Assembly (NCBI GenBank): GCA_019359035.1
Contig: JAHHIC010000043.1
Location: 145,921 to 209,920, forward strand
DNA: 64,000 nucleotides
Direction: 5' to 3'
Source of the DNA: Scytonematopsis contorta HA4267-MV1
GTDB lineage: Bacteria; Cyanobacteriota; Cyanobacteriia; Cyanobacteriales; Nostocaceae
Below, in pieces: positions 1 through 11,200 of this stretch; position 1 is the stretch's first letter, and every line of letters starts with the position of its first letter. The notes below the pieces were generated by a model. The model was not told the DNA's origin. It saw only the letters and a program-made list of their open reading frames with translations, and searched no databases. The translations under genes and the position numbers were made by a program.

Positions 1-867
1 GGTATAGTGGGAGAATTATTTATCGGTGGAGCAGGACTAGCAAGAGGTTATCGTCAAAGACCTGATTTAACTGCTGATAAATTTGTGCCTAATCCCTTCG
101 CTCAAAAAGCAGGAGAACGGTTGTATAACACAGGAGATTTAGCGCGGTTGCTGCCTAACGGTAAAATAGAATTCCTAGGCCGTATCGATTACCAAATAAA
201 AATACGTGGCTTCCGTATTGAATTAGGAGATATCGAAACCGTTCTAGCAAATCATGGCAATATTTCTCAAGCAATTGTCCAACCTTTAGAAAATACAAAC
301 GGTGAAAAGAGACTTGTTGCCTATCTCGTTACAAAGCCCGGTAGCGAACAACCCAATTCTGATGCATTGCGAGCATTTGTCTTAGAAAAGTTACCCGATT
401 ATATGGTTCCATCAGCTTGGGTATTCTTGGAAGCAATGCCTTTAACACCTAACAATAAGGTAGACAGAAAAGCTTTACCTGCTCCTTCTTCATCTAATTC
501 CCAGGTGTATTATACAGCACCGAGAAATGCAATTGAAGAAGTATTAGTAGATATTTGGCAGGAACTGATGAAAGTCGAAAGATTAGGAGTAAAAGATAAT
601 TTCTTCGACCTTGGTGGACATTCATTATTAGCCGCGCAAATTCACGCTCGCATCAGAAAAGTCTTTTCTATCGAACTGTCGTTACGGGAATTATTTGACT
701 CCTTAACTATAGAGAAAACTGTCGGGCTGTTGTTAGCGAGAGAAACACAACCAGGACGCACAGAAAAAATAGCGAAAGCATTTTTAAGGATGAAACAAAT
801 GACACCCGAAGAAAAAGCTAAGCTCTTAGAAGCAAAACGTAAAGCTACTATGACCAAAACAATTTAA
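1..867 (+). CDS. NRPS, C-terminal part (A-PCP), cut by window start
   Basis: The frame is open from base 1, so this is the 3' end of a gene that begins outside the window. The 288 visible residues hold the end of an adenylation domain (motif YNTGDLARLLPNG, hinge FRIELGDIE, terminal lysine motif NNKVDRKAL) and one peptidyl carrier domain with the phosphopantetheine site FFDLGGHSLLA. No condensation, epimerisation or thioesterase domain follows the carrier. The last ~35 residues form a charged helix (MTPEEKAKLLEAKR), the kind of tail that serves as a docking segment in multi-protein assembly lines. The chain would therefore pass to another protein, most simply the NRPS at 5280 on the same strand; that hand-over is inference. 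The substrate cannot be predicted because the pocket residues lie outside the window. Confidence 0.93.
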   Translation, partial: GIVGELFIGGAGLARGYRQRPDLTADKFVPNPFAQKAGERLYNTGDLARLLPNGKIEFLGRIDYQIKIRGFRIELGDIETVLANHGNISQAIVQPLENTNGEKRLVAYLVTKPGSEQPNSDALRAFVLEKLPDYMVPSAWVFLEAMPLTPNNKVDRKALPAPSSSNSQVYYTAPRNAIEEVLVDIWQELMKVERLGVKDNFFDLGGHSLLAAQIHARIRKVFSIELSLRELFDSLTIEKTVGLLLARETQPGRTEKIAKAFLRMKQMTPEEKAKLLEAKRKATMTKTI

Positions 868-1386
868 AATTCAAAATTCAAAATTCAAAATATCCGTTCA
901 CGCAGTGTGTCCTCTTAGGACATAACGGACGCTGGGCGTTCACGCAGTGGAGCGTAGCGCTTACAAAATTGAAGAAAATATAGTACTTTTGAATTAATCA
1001 CTTCAGGTACAAGGTTGGGTAGGTTGGGGGTATTGCTACCCCTTTCCCCCCTATAAACCGAGCGTACAGAGTTTCCAAGTACTCGGCTTGAATTTTTAGA
1101 TAGCTAAATTAGATAGCTAAACTTGTGTGTACACAGTATTATCCTAATCTGGTTTCGGTTAGGGGGTTGGTGAGCATTGACGATAAATTGTATAAAATGT
1201 ATACTAGTATTTAGTAAGTCGGCTCGATAAAATCAATGTGTGTCTTCCGTTTATTTAAAGCTTTGGAATAAGCTATTTACAGGATTTTTGTGCATTTAAA
1301 TTTCGTTATATAGGTTGATTCTTTAAAGCTAACTTGCTTTAGATACTTAATGTTTATGTAAACTGGGATGAAGGATTCTTGTCAGA
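868..1386. other. gene-free gap with small repeats
   Basis: No credible gene is visible in these 519 bases. The gap opens with an AT-rich tandem run of the unit AATTCAAA (866-890). TTCACGCAGTG then occurs twice (897 and 939), flanking a small hairpin TGTCCTCTTAGGACA. A copy of the dispersed motif ACTTGTGTGTAC lies at 1121. The rest is AT-rich and probably carries the promoter of the next gene. Confidence 0.6.
1121..1136 (+). repeat. dispersed motif ACTTGTGTGTACAC, copy 1
   Basis: The sequence ACTTGTGTGTACACAG closely matches 4101-4116 and, over its 12-base core, both arms of the pair at 20438-20520. All copies are intergenic within the NRPS locus. Function unknown. Confidence 0.55.
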
Positions 1387-2169
1387 ATGTTAATTAGAAA
1401 ATCGCATTTTATTATCTTGGTAAATACCATTTTACTAAGTTTCTGTTGTCCCATTCACGCCCAAACCCCACAGAAGATTAATACAATTGCAACTATTGTT
1501 AACGATATGAAGCTCCCGCATGAGGCAACGCCGAATGGGGTTCCCTATTACTATAGTTGGCTAAAAGGACCGCGCATCAATATGGGCAACAACCCAAAAA
1601 AATTTACGGCAATAACGGCTTGGGGACAGTTATACGTGCAAGATAAAGGGAATCCAGCAACCAATACTCGCGTTCAAATCAGGAACACGAAAACATACAT
1701 GCTGAGCAAGCGAGATAAAAAATGGTATCTTCTGCAAGCTTCCACGAATGTAGAAGGAGCAGCTTATTTGGAAGATTATAGTGGAAATAAGAGCAAACCC
1801 GCAAATATTCGTAACGAAAAAGATGGTAGTATTTCGGTCATCGCTGGTAATGGATACAACTTTCACTTCTGGCCGAAAAACGGTAGAGCTAATATTAATT
1901 CCAATGATGTAGGTGGTGTATTTACCACAGTTCAAGCAAGACTTATAATCGATAATCCCAAAAAGCCTAATGACAACCAAAAAGCTCGCTATTTGCTTAA
2001 TGTAGGTGGTGATTATTGGCAGAACTTAAACGCACTGTGGGATAATTTCAAAACTAATGGTGAAGTTGGAATGGGTAGATTTAAATTTGTTTCCACTCAA
2101 TGGCAGGCTTTTAATATGACCACAGTGTCACCAGATGAAATTCTTCGCAACCCCCCACCAGTTGAATAA
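1387..2169 (+). CDS. exported protein of unknown function, 260 aa
   Basis: A Sec-type signal peptide covers residues 1 to about 25 (positive start MLIRK, hydrophobic core, cleavage likely after HAQ). The mature part is soluble, rich in Asn, Lys and aromatic residues, with no transmembrane segment. I recognise no family or catalytic motif. It contains several W-x-x-aromatic stretches (SWLKGPRIN, FHFWPKNG, GGDYWQNLNALW), the look of a beta-rich extracellular domain. It sits on the same strand between two NRPS genes and has its own ~500-bp upstream region, so it is probably a separate transcription unit. A link to the peptide product is not shown. Confidence 0.7.
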   Translation: MLIRKSHFIILVNTILLSFCCPIHAQTPQKINTIATIVNDMKLPHEATPNGVPYYYSWLKGPRINMGNNPKKFTAITAWGQLYVQDKGNPATNTRVQIRNTKTYMLSKRDKKWYLLQASTNVEGAAYLEDYSGNKSKPANIRNEKDGSISVIAGNGYNFHFWPKNGRANINSNDVGGVFTTVQARLIIDNPKKPNDNQKARYLLNVGGDYWQNLNALWDNFKTNGEVGMGRFKFVSTQWQAFNMTTVSPDEILRNPPPVE

Positions 2170-2367
2170 ATTACAACTTTACCATCTTTAAAAGAAGAGC
2201 AAAAAACTAAACATACAAGGAGCATTTGAGATTACAAGTATTCTACGTATGTTCCAATATGAAATTTAGCTAAATTTTATATTAAAAATCAGTAATACTT
2301 AACTATCTCCAAGAAAAACACGGTAATCTGCTATTTAATTAAAAACAAATAGTGCAGATAAAACAAA

Positions 2368-3111
2368 ATGAGCTTGATATTAAACTGTTGTAGGTTGATT
2401 GCTGCGACAGCACTTACAACCATTGTACTTACGTCACAAGTTGCAAAATCCTATGGCATTACATTTGTGACTCAAAGTAGTATGTTAGGAAGCAATGACC
2501 AACTAGATTGGTCAAGTTTGGGTGTTCAATTTCCTTTCAAGATTTTACCAAATACCTTTAGCGCTACATCTAGTAAAGGTTTAAAGTTAAACGTAGATAT
2601 TCCAAAGTCAAATATTCCAGGTGTGACACCACCATTGATTTTTCAAACTTTACCGCCACCAGGAATCCCAACAAACTTTGCAGCAGGAGATTTTCTTTTA
2701 TTTACAGGGTTTATTAGGGGAACTTTTCCTGCTATCGGTAATCCAGGTCCATTGAGTATTAGTTTTGAGAAACCAGTGCAAGCGGTTGGAACCCAAATAG
2801 CTGTAGACGATACACCTAGCTTTACTGCTTTTGTCTCAGCATTTGACAGTAATAATAACTTATTGGGTAATTTCTCTGCGCCTGGAACTTCTTCTTTAAA
2901 TTTGGATAGCTCTGCTTTATTCTTAGGGGTTAAGAGCGACACTGCCAATATTGCACGGCTAGTTTTTAGTACTTCTGAAAACAATCGTGCGTTTGCGATA
3001 AACAAATTAAGATTTGTTACTGTTCCTGAATCTAGTTCTGTGGACGCAATTTATGTACTTGGTGCTGTTTTTCTAACTTTTGAGGTAAAGCGAAAATTAA
3101 AAGCGGAATAA
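2368..3111 (+). CDS. exported PEP-CTERM-like protein, 247 aa
   Basis: The protein has an N-terminal signal peptide (residues 1 to about 29, ending near AKSYG) and a C-terminal sorting signal: VPESSSVDAI, a hydrophobic stretch (VLGAVFLTF) and a basic tail (EVKRKLK). This three-part tail fits the PEP-CTERM/exosortase class, in which the protein is cleaved and retained at the cell surface or exported with exopolysaccharide; the VPES here is a variant of the usual VPEP. The middle is a beta-rich domain with GxxISFEKPVQAVG, typical of PEP-CTERM proteins that bind nothing known. Exosortase is not in the window. The neighbouring exported protein at 1387 is unrelated in sequence. Confidence 0.72.
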   Translation: MSLILNCCRLIAATALTTIVLTSQVAKSYGITFVTQSSMLGSNDQLDWSSLGVQFPFKILPNTFSATSSKGLKLNVDIPKSNIPGVTPPLIFQTLPPPGIPTNFAAGDFLLFTGFIRGTFPAIGNPGPLSISFEKPVQAVGTQIAVDDTPSFTAFVSAFDSNNNLLGNFSAPGTSSLNLDSSALFLGVKSDTANIARLVFSTSENNRAFAINKLRFVTVPESSSVDAIYVLGAVFLTFEVKRKLKAE

Positions 3112-3211
3112 AAGCAGGGGAGTAAATATAGCCTTAAATTTTAATAAAAATAAAATTAAAAAGGTGGTGATAGTAGCTGAAACCCTTCTCCAGTCTAGAA
3201 TTTTGCTGTCA

Positions 3212-3448
3212 CTACCTTGACCAGTTTTTACACTTATTAATAGCCTTTAAGGTTGCAGTCAGTTCAAATACATATCGACAGCCAAATTTATTAAGAATTA
3301 ATGCAAAAGCACGCGGTATATTTTTATCTTCGACTATTTCAGTTCTACGAATACCCTCGAAATTCAAATTAGCTGTAGATACACTTTTATCAGAATATGT
3401 AGCCAGAGAAATTAAATAGTGAATCTTTACAAGACTTAAGAAAATCGA
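3212..3448 (-). pseudogene. possible gene remnant, minus strand
   Basis: The minus strand is open for 79 codons but has no ATG. Its second half reads like real protein (RRTEIVEDKNIPRAF, then a Cys/Tyr-containing amphipathic end) and stops at 3212. I do not recognise the family. It overlaps the plus-strand remnant only at its poorly protein-like start, so two decayed fragments may abut near 3396-3400. Chance cannot be excluded. Confidence 0.3.
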
Positions 3449-3567
3449 CTATATCAAATCCACAAATATATCAGTCATACCATGAAGCAGTTGTTGATGA
3501 TATTAAAGTGTTAGAAAAGTTAAGGTTAGGGGAATACTTAAAGCAAAACCCTGTATTGAAAAATTAA
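3400..3567 (+). pseudogene. C-terminal gene remnant before the membrane protein
   Basis: An open stretch of about 55 codons without a start codon ends in TAA at 3565-3567, directly abutting the ATG of the next gene. The reading is protein-like and ends with an amphipathic helix (DDIKVLEKLRLGEYLKQ). It looks like the tail of a lost upstream gene that was once translationally coupled to the 3568 gene. Family unknown. Confidence 0.35.
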
Positions 3568-4038
3568 ATGAAAATAATACCAAAAGATAGCTTTACAATT
3601 TCTACACCTGATTCAATAACTGTAGTTTTACAACGCTTGAATGAAAAAATAGAAGTCCCGAAAATCTTGGGGTTTCCAACAGATGGTTTACCTTATCAAG
3701 GTAACATTTCTGAAAAAGGCTTTAAAATCACTCGCAATGTCTATCGTAAATTATTTATACCAGTGGTTAAAGGACATTTTGAAGCGCAATCTCATCAAAC
3801 AGATGTTCATATAGAAATGAGTTTACACCCTGCTGCTATAGGATTTTTAGGCTTTTTCTTTCTGTCCTGGTATAGTGCTGTTGTTCCCATTATGCTGGAA
3901 AGTACTGCAAATATTGGTATTACTGCTGTATTTCCAAGTATACCTCCGATGATACTGATTGTCGTTTGGGTATTTTTTCGCTCAGAAGTAAGTCGAAGTC
4001 GTGGTGAACTGACCAAGATTATTCAGGGATTGTGGTAA
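3568..4038 (+). CDS. small membrane protein, 156 aa, unknown
   Basis: A soluble N-terminal part (residues 1 to about 90) is followed by two hydrophobic segments, about residues 92-112 (AIGFLGFFFLSWYSAVV) and 120-140 (FPSIPPMILIVVWVFF), and a short basic tail. The N-terminal part has alternating hydrophobic strands (ITVVLQRLNEK) and a His-rich turn, resembling hypothetical cyanobacterial proteins that sit singly on the inner membrane. The ATG follows immediately after a TAA stop of the remnant in front, with no clear ribosome-binding site. No function can be assigned. Confidence 0.65.
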   Translation: MKIIPKDSFTISTPDSITVVLQRLNEKIEVPKILGFPTDGLPYQGNISEKGFKITRNVYRKLFIPVVKGHFEAQSHQTDVHIEMSLHPAAIGFLGFFFLSWYSAVVPIMLESTANIGITAVFPSIPPMILIVVWVFFRSEVSRSRGELTKIIQGLW

Positions 4039-4100
4039 TACGACTCAACATGTTAAGGCTATTTCAATAGCCAGGGTTTGATACGACATTAAATGAATCG

Positions 4101-4116
4101 ACTTGTGTGTACACGG
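4101..4116 (+). repeat. dispersed motif ACTTGTGTGTACAC, copy 2
   Basis: ACTTGTGTGTACACGG is followed by a G-run (4124-4143) and lies in the 234-bp gap before the glycosyltransferase. The same motif followed by a G-rich stretch recurs at 20509-20537, so the repeated unit may be longer than the core. Confidence 0.55.
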
Positions 4117-4272
4117 TAGCATAGGGAGGGGGGGGGTAGGGGGGAAAGGGTGTGCGTGTGAATTTAAAACCTATAAATGTTTTCCGGAGATGTCTGTTGC
4201 ATAAATTCCCCCCCATTAATCCTATTAATAACATAATGAGCGACTTAAAACACAGAAGAGATTATAGAAACT

Positions 4273-5115
4273 ATGCCTAAAATTAGTATTATTACCCCAT
4301 GTTATAACGCAGAAAAATATATCGGAAAAACAATAGAGAGCTTACTTGCTTCGACTTTCACAGACTGGGAGCATATAGTAGTAGATGATGGCAGTTCCGA
4401 TAATTCAGCAGAAATTGTCTTAAGTTATGCCAGCAACGAACCACGCTTGCGATTAATTAAACAGGCAAATGGTGGTGTTTGCAACGCTCGTAATAACGGT
4501 TTTAAGGTTTGTTCTCCAGAGTCAGAATATTTAATGTTTTTTGATGCAGATGACTGTATCGAACCACAGATGTTAGAGGTTATGGTTAACTACCTTGACA
4601 AACATCCTCATGTTGGTGTTGCTTGCAGCGATGGATGGCACATTGATAGCGAAGATAAGATTTTGGAAGATTTTTACTTTCCTCGATTTTTCCCATCAGA
4701 GAAAGGAGAATTTGAAGAAGTTTCTTATGATGTTCCTGAGATACCTTTTTTCTCTATTGCTGTTGGAGTATGCAAAGAAAGTGGTTCTTTTCTGCGCCAG
4801 TCTGTATATGCCAAAACATCTGGATGGTCTGAGTCGCTGGGACAAGGACGTGAGGGAAATGATTTATTCATGCAGATGGGATTACTAAGTGATGCTCATT
4901 TTATTCCGCAAAAACTATACAAATACCGTCAACATAATACACAGTCCCATAAATCACTGGATGACCAAGCTCAGGTAGATAAACTTATTGCCAAGTGGAA
5001 AGAAGGCAAAGGGTTGACACTAGAGCAAAAAGCCAAAGTAGCTAAAGTATTGGAGTACATTCCTGCGTTTGAGCAGTTCTTGTATCGTCGCGATGAATTA
5101 TATTTGAGCAGCTAA
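4273..5115 (+). CDS. family 2 glycosyltransferase
   Basis: The 280-residue protein starts directly with a GT-A fold: ISIITPCYNAEKYIGKTIES at residue 4, the nucleotide-binding VVDDGSSDNS near 37, and the metal-binding FFDADDCIEP near 85-95. Family GT2 enzymes move a sugar from a nucleotide sugar to an acceptor with inversion. No membrane segment is present, so it is probably cytosolic. It lies 164 bp before the large NRPS on the same strand. Glycosylation of the peptide is therefore plausible, as with glycosyltransferases in other cyanobacterial lipopeptide loci, but an ordinary polysaccharide enzyme is equally possible from sequence alone. Confidence 0.85.
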   Translation: MPKISIITPCYNAEKYIGKTIESLLASTFTDWEHIVVDDGSSDNSAEIVLSYASNEPRLRLIKQANGGVCNARNNGFKVCSPESEYLMFFDADDCIEPQMLEVMVNYLDKHPHVGVACSDGWHIDSEDKILEDFYFPRFFPSEKGEFEEVSYDVPEIPFFSIAVGVCKESGSFLRQSVYAKTSGWSESLGQGREGNDLFMQMGLLSDAHFIPQKLYKYRQHNTQSHKSLDDQAQVDKLIAKWKEGKGLTLEQKAKVAKVLEYIPAFEQFLYRRDELYLSS

Positions 5116-5279
5116 CATAATTCGTAATTTGTCAAGGGGGGCACGAAAAATAAAGGTAACAAAAATTTTTCGCTGTATTTGCATAAATCCCCCAGTACAA
5201 CACCTACTTATATAAAAGAACACTTAATATCGCGCCACTCTTAATTCACCTCGCAAAACAAATACAAAGTTTATTTATC

Positions 5280-8200
5280 ATGAATTTCACGGAAACCAAC
5301 GATTTTGAACTTTTAGACTTGCTCCTAGAAGAAGAAGGTATTAACCGGGAACAAGACGCATTTCAAATTACTAGACGCGCTCTGACTGAGGCTCCTGCTT
5401 CTTTTCAACAGAGACGTTTGTGGTTTCTTTATGAATTGGAACCTAACTCTTCAGCTTACAATATTTGTTCTGTTTTTCGTTTAGATGGTCTATTACAAGT
5501 AGAGGCTTTACAAGAAGCTTTCAGACAGTTGCAACAGCGTCATGAAAGTTTAAGAACTACATTTATGGCAATTGATGGTGAACCTTGGCAACGTATTCAC
5601 CCACGATTTTTAACTGATTTATCCTTGGAAGATTGGAGCGATATCCCCTCATCTGAAGTTGAAACAAATATTTCTACTGTTGCACGTTCGGAAGCACAAT
5701 ATTCTTTTGATTTATCTAACGGCCCGCTGATTAGAATGCGGGTTTATCGCCTAACACCAACGCAGCATATATTGGCTTTAACTCTTCATCATATTATTGC
5801 TGATGGTTGGTCGATAGGGGTGATTGTACAAGAGCTTGCTTCTCTTTACTATCTCGCTTTACAAGGAGATGTAACAGGACTTGATGAGTTAACAATCCAA
5901 TATGCTGATTATGCTGTTTGGCAACAAGAAAAAACTAGTAGTTCGGTTTTGGAAGAACATCTTGCCTATTGGGAGAAGCAACTAGCTGAGTTACCTGTTC
6001 TGCAATTTCCAACGGATTTTTCCAGACCGCTTTTGCAATCGTTCAAGGGAGATTTGGTTAACTTTTCTATTTCTCCGGAGTTGACACAAGCAATTCGCAA
6101 GCTAAGTCAGGAAGAAGATGCGACTTTGTTTATGACCTTGATGGCTGCTTTTGCTGCTCTTCTGGGTCGTTACTCTGGACAAGATGATATTACTGTTGGA
6201 ACTTCTATTGCTAATCGTCCCGGAGTTGATGCGGAAAAACTGATTGGCTTTTTTGTAAATATGTTGGTGATTCGTGCCAATTTATCGGCAGAACCTAGTT
6301 TCCGCAATGTTTTAAGACAGGTTAAGGAAACTGTTTTTGAGGGTTTTGAACATGGTGACGTGCCTTTTGAAACATTAGTCGATAGGTTGCAGGTTGAACG
6401 CGATACTAGTAGAAATCCTTTATTTCAAATTGCTTTTACTTTATTAAATGCACCAAAGGCTGATTTTGCAGTTGCTGATTTAAAAGTAACTTCTCTCGCT
6501 AGCCAAGAAGCTGCTCGCTTTGATTTAGAACTTTTTATAACAGAAAATGAAGATAGTTTAAATGGCGTTTTTTCTTACAACACTGATTTGTTTGCACGGG
6601 AAACTGTAGAACGTTTAGTCAGTCATTTCTGCAATTTGTTAGAAAATATTGTCGCACAACCTGATGCTGTTCTGGGTCGCTTACCCATACTTCTCCCGGA
6701 TGAATATGCTAAATTAATGCCTGCGAAAGCCAAGCAGAGTTTCCCCGTGGAGTTGTGTCTCCATCAAGTTTTTAGCCAACAAGCTGATTTGCGAGGTAAC
6801 AAAACTGCATTGGTGTTTGAGAATCAGTCTCTAAGTTACAAAGAGTTAAATGAACGTTCTAACCGCTTAGCGCACTATTTAATTAAGCTCGGTGTAAAAA
6901 CAGAGTCGCGAGTGGGACTTTGGATGGCTCGTTCTTTGGACTTAGTGGTTGCTATTCTGGCTATTTTAAAAGCAGGTGGTACTTATGTTCCGTTTGACCC
7001 AGACTACCCTAGAGACCGGGTTGCTTACATGTTGTCCGATAGCATGGTGTCAGTGCTGCTTACCCAGTCGGAGTTTGAAGAACAAATACCACAAAATGAA
7101 GCGCATATAGTTTTTGTTGATAAATCTGAAGCGGAACTAGCTGAGGAAAAAACAACTGAACCTCTTGTTGATGTTAAACCGAATAATGCTGCTTATATTA
7201 TTTATACTTCCGGCTCAACGGGTAAACCCAAAGGTGTGGTAGTCACACATTATAATGTTGTGCGTTTGATGTTGGCTACGAAAAAATGGTTTAACTTTAA
7301 TGAAAAAGACGTTTGGACTCTCTTCCACTCCTACGCTTTTGATTTCTCTGTTTGGGAAATGTGGGGTGCGTTGTTCTTTGGGGGACGTTTAATTATTGTT
7401 CCTTATCTTACCAGTCGCTCACCGGAAGAATTTTATAATTTACTTTGCGATGCTCGGGTAACGGTTCTAAACCAAACACCTTCGGCTTTTCGACAATTAA
7501 TGCAAGCTGAGGAAGTTCTGTGTCGAGAAAGCGAACTGAATTTGCGTTATGTAATTTTTGGTGGAGAAGCTTTAGAATTAGCTTGTTTGGAACCCTGGTT
7601 TGAACGTCATGGGGATGATTTTCCACTGTTAGTCAACATGTATGGAATTACAGAAACCACTGTACATGTTACTTACCGCCCAATTCGCTGGCGCGATGTC
7701 AAAAAACGCTTGGGAAGTGTTATTGGTCAAGCGATTCCGGATTTATCTTTATATATTCTTGATACTTATAAACAACCTGTTCCAGTCGGTGTAGTTGGGG
7801 AAATTTACGTAGGTGGTGCGGGTGTTGCTCGTGGCTATTTTAACCGGGAGCAATTAACAGCCGAACGTATGTTGCTTAACCCTGCGGACCCAGAAGGAAA
7901 AGAGCGTCTTTACAAAACAGGGGATTTAGCGCGTTATCTCCCCAACGGTGAAATTGAATACTTAGGACGTAATGACCATCAAGTCAAAGTTCGCGGTTTT
8001 AGAATTGAATTGGGTGAAATTGAAGGGGTTTTACAACGTCATCCCAGTGTACGCGAGGCTTGTGTAATTACCCGCGAAGATACAGAAAAAGATGTCAGAA
8101 TTGTAGCGTATATTGTACCGCAAGCTGACTTGTCGAAAGTTGCCGAATATGAAACCTTAACGCGGGAACAAACGGAGGAATGGCAATATACTTTTAACGA

Positions 8201-11200
8201 AACCTATAGTCAAACAGAAACTGCAGGCAACGTTGATTTTAATATTATAGGTTGGAACAATAGTTACGACGGTCAACCACTTCCCGCTTCGGAAATGCGT
8301 GAGTGGCTGGATAATACCTTGACCCGCATTACAGCCCTAGCACCAAAACGAGTTCTAGAAATTGGCTGCGGTACAGGGATGATTCTTTTTAATATAGCGC
8401 CAAAGGTAGAATCTTACTGGGCTACAGATTTTTCTCAACAAGCTATTAACCGTTTGCAAAATCTCGTACAGAAGCAGGAATTATCTAATGTTCTATCTGA
8501 TGTTCGCTTGTTCCATCAAGAGGGTATCGACTTTACTAATATTCCCGAATCTTATTTCGATACCGTCGTTATCAACTCTGTTGCACAATATTTTCCCTCT
8601 ATAGAGTATTTTCAACAAGTAATTGCAGGAGCGCTACGGGTGTTGGCTCCTGGGGGAAGTTTATTTATTGGGGATAATCGTCATTTACCAACCTTAGAAG
8701 ATTTTCATACTAGTATTGCTTACTCTCAAGCTAATCCAGAATTTGATAGAGAAGCTTTTGCATCTGTAGTTAAGCGCATAGCAGAAAAAGAAAACGAGCT
8801 TGTTTTAGACCCAGCTTTCTTTGTAAATTTACCCCATATTATTCCAAATTTGGATGGAGTAGAAGTTCATCTCAAAGAAGAAACTGCATATAACGAATTA
8901 ACTAAATATCGTTATGATGTAATCCTACATAAAAAGAACGGTGATACAGGTGAGACATCTGAACGCAATATTCAAGAACCAATTTGGTCAGACTGGAAAC
9001 AAGCAAATTTGCAATTAAGTGATGTGCGTCAGCATCTGGAAAAAGGATTAGAATTTCCTATCGGTTGGTGTGGTGTCCCCAACGCACGCTTGCAAGAAGA
9101 TGAGGCAATTTTACAATGGTATCAGGGAAATAATGAAACCCCTACAGTTAGAGAACTCCGCGAATTATTAAATGAACTAGATAAAACACAAGCTGTTGAC
9201 CCAAGAGATTTCTATAAACTTGCACAAGAAATTGGCTGTCAAGTTGCAATTAGTTATTCCCAAGATTCAGAAATAACTACTGGTGCTAATTGTTTTGATG
9301 TTTGCTTTTACCCTAGGACAGATGTGGAAGCAAAACACCGCGCTCCAGTGATGCCGATTACCAAAGCTCAGACAGAAGAGACACAGTTAAAAGAAACACA
9401 ACTATACTGGGTAAATCCCGTAAAAGCACGATTTATCAAAGCGCTAATTCCAGAACTCAAACAGGTAGCTAAAGAACAACTTCCAGATTATATGCGACCT
9501 GCTGCGTTTGTGTTGTTGGAAAAATTACCCATGACCCCAAGTGGTAAATTAGACCGACGCGCTTTACCTGCACCGGATAGGGAAGGGACAGTTACTAAGG
9601 ACTCTTTTGCTAAACCGACAACTCCCACAGAAGAACGTTTATGTAAACTTTGGGGTAATGTACTTGGTTTGGAAACTGTTGGGATAAAAGATGACTTCTT
9701 CCAATTAGGTGGACACTCTTTGTTAGCAACTAAACTTGTTTCCCGAATTCGCGAAGAGTTTGATTTAGCATTGCCTTTACGAGCTGTGTTTGAACATCCT
9801 ACTGTTGGGGGTTTAGCTGAGCAAATTGATTTGCTAAATGCAAAGAGCGATAAAGTCACAACTCAAAAAGATGTAATACAAAGAGTCCAAGACCAAGAGC
9901 GCGATAAACTGCCGCTTTCTTTCTCTCAAGCTAGACTTTGGTTCCTAGACAAACTAGAACCTAACAACCCAGCATACAACATTGTAGTGGGATTCCGGAT
10001 GGACGGAAGCTTGCATCAAGAAGCTCTACAGCGTAGTTTGCAGGAAATTATTAATCGCCATGAAGTATTGCGTACTACATTTACTCAGGATGCGAGCGGT
10101 AATCCCATACAAGTTATCCACGAGTCAAAAGATATATCCCTGTCCGCAATTGATTTAAGCTACTTACAACCGGAAGAACTTGATAAGCAGTTAGAACAAG
10201 CAGTCCGAGAAGAAGCATTACGTCCTTTTAATTTACAAACGGATTCATTGCTGCGGGTATATCTCTATAAATTAGCAGAGGATACCCATGTTTTTGTTGC
10301 GGTGATGCATCATATTATTTCTGATGCTTGGTCTTTTGGGGTAATAGTTAAAGAATTAACCCAGTATTACACAGCTTTTGCTCAAGGTCAGGAATTTCTT
10401 TTACCAACGCTTGCTCTACAGTACGGTGATTTTGCTCATTGGCAACGCACGACTTTTGAACAAACGCAATTGCCATCATTACTAAACTACTGGAAGCAGG
10501 AACTAAGCGGGGAAATAGAACCTTTAGAAATACCTACCGATTTTACACGTCCTGCAGTAGCCTCTTATAAAGGAACTGAAATACCTTTTGTTGTAGAAAA
10601 AGAAAGCTACGAAGGCTTTAAACGGTTATGCGAATCTCAAGGTGCAACCCTATTTATGGGATTGTTAGGGGTATTTAAAACTCTGTTGATGCGTTATTCA
10701 GGACAGCAGGATTTATTAGTTGGTACTCCTATAGCCAACCGCAATCGTAAAGAAACAGAAGATATAATTGGCTTTTTTGTCAATACCCTAGTTATTAGAA
10801 CCGATATCAGCGATAATCCGTCTTTTGTCAAGTTGTTAGAGCGGATTAAAGAGAAAACTTTACAAGCTTATGCCCATCAGGATGTACCTTTTGAGAGGTT
10901 AGTAGAGGAATTACAACCAGAGCGCTCCTTAAGCCATAACCCCTTGTTCCAAGTGATGTTCGTTTTACAGAATACACCACTTTCAGATTTGCAACTACCT
11001 GATTTACGTCTGACTCCTATAGAAATGGAAGGTGCTACCGTTAAGTTTGATTTAAGCTTATCGATGGCAGAAACCGAAAAAGGACTTGAGGGTGCATGGG
11101 AATATAACAGTGATTTGTTTGCAACAGAAACAATTCAGCGAATGATAAGGAATTTCCAAACCTTGTTAGCTGCAATTGTTACTAATCCTAGTTTACAGCT

